A stretch of DNA of 64,000 nt, taken from Acinetobacter lwoffii (GTDB taxonomy: Bacteria; Pseudomonadota; Gammaproteobacteria; Pseudomonadales; Moraxellaceae). Numbering within the stretch: position 1 is the stretch's first letter; every line of letters starts with the position of its first letter. The position numbers and the translations under genes are program-made. Shown here in pieces: positions 63,912-64,000 of the stretch. A model generated the notes under the pieces. It did not search any database. It was not told the DNA's origin and saw only the letters and a list, made by a program, of their open reading frames with translations. Where the stretch lies: assembly GCF_022967985.1 (NCBI RefSeq), contig NZ_JALJVC010000010.1, forward strand, positions 43,535 through 107,534, written 5' to 3'.

Positions 63912-64000
63912 ATGTCTGATAAAGAAATTCAACGTCTTGCAGTTCTGCAAGACGTTAGAGATCATCGTATTACCCAGGTCCGTGCTGCTGAAATCCTGAA
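63912..64000 (+). CDS. Start of an ISNCY/IS1202-type transposase (cut by window edge)
   Basis: The frame reads MSDKEIQRLAVLQDVRDHRI and continues TQVRAAEIL before the window ends. This opening with a helix-turn-helix (TQVRAAEIL) is what IS1202-group transposases of Acinetobacter show. Ends of the element are not fixed; TGTTAGAACCC at 63807 is a possible left end. Confidence 0.65.
   Translation, partial: MSDKEIQRLAVLQDVRDHRITQVRAAEIL

Overview
The window is a stretch of Acinetobacter chromosome carrying one complete-looking temperate phage genome. The genus call rests on gene content and order (rpoH beside a DUF423 protein, gspL-gspM ahead of pyrD-cvpA-purF, rpsU-yqeY divergent from tsaD), on roughly 40% GC composition and on the tRNA-Leu/tRNA-Trp cluster. 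No 16S gene is present, so the species is not determined.

Left flank (1-26604): housekeeping and envelope genes. These include heat-shock sigma factor rpoH, a TusA-like sulfur carrier, a cold-shock protein, helicase rhlB, gpsA, sixA, type II secretion gspL-gspM, pyrD, cvpA, purF, a degenerate HtpX-like membrane protein without its zinc site, a possible HolD, a hydroxyacid dehydrogenase, a BepA-like periplasmic protease, yqeY-rpsU, tsaD, a GAF-GGDEF diguanylate cyclase, two lipoproteins, a DUF815 ATPase, and a patatin lipase overlapping a kinase-like gene. A tRNA-Leu(UAG)-Trp-Leu(UAG) cluster precedes tRNA-Leu(CAG).

Prophage (26675-61291, about 34.6 kb): it is integrated in the 3' end of tRNA-Leu(CAG) and bounded by a 17-bp direct repeat. 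A leftward early operon (a RecE/RecT-like pair, small genes, a candidate excisionase) and a rightward early operon (Cro, RHH protein, O-like initiator with iterons, DnaC-like loader, RusA) flank a LexA-type CI repressor. Five matching 14-bp palindromic operators lie at the two early promoters. The late region is podoviral: T7-type connector, scaffold, capsid, tubular and nozzle proteins, three internal virion proteins, terminase and tailspike, then holin, membrane-anchored amidase and an Rz1-like lipoprotein. The integrase at the right end is followed, on the same strand, by a 29-codon gene and a 237-residue unknown.

Accessory genes are scattered among the phage modules: an inverted DUF559/Vsr-like nuclease gene, an Acb2-like anti-CBASS sponge with Tyr11 and Lys26 in place, a small AT-rich gene at 49487, and an EpsG/Wzy-like polysaccharide polymerase directly after the tailspike. 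Four of these accessory stretches end at the same kind of junction: a C-rich motif (ACCCAACAAACCA in three copies), an 11-bp terminator-like hairpin, a U-tract and then the AUG of the next phage gene with no Shine-Dalgarno sequence. This repeated junction is the strongest candidate here for something undescribed.

Right flank (61292-64000): the displaced terminator of tRNA-Leu(CAG), a second almost identical Leu-Trp-Leu tRNA cluster, three small conserved genes and the start of an ISNCY/IS1202-type transposase cut by the window edge.
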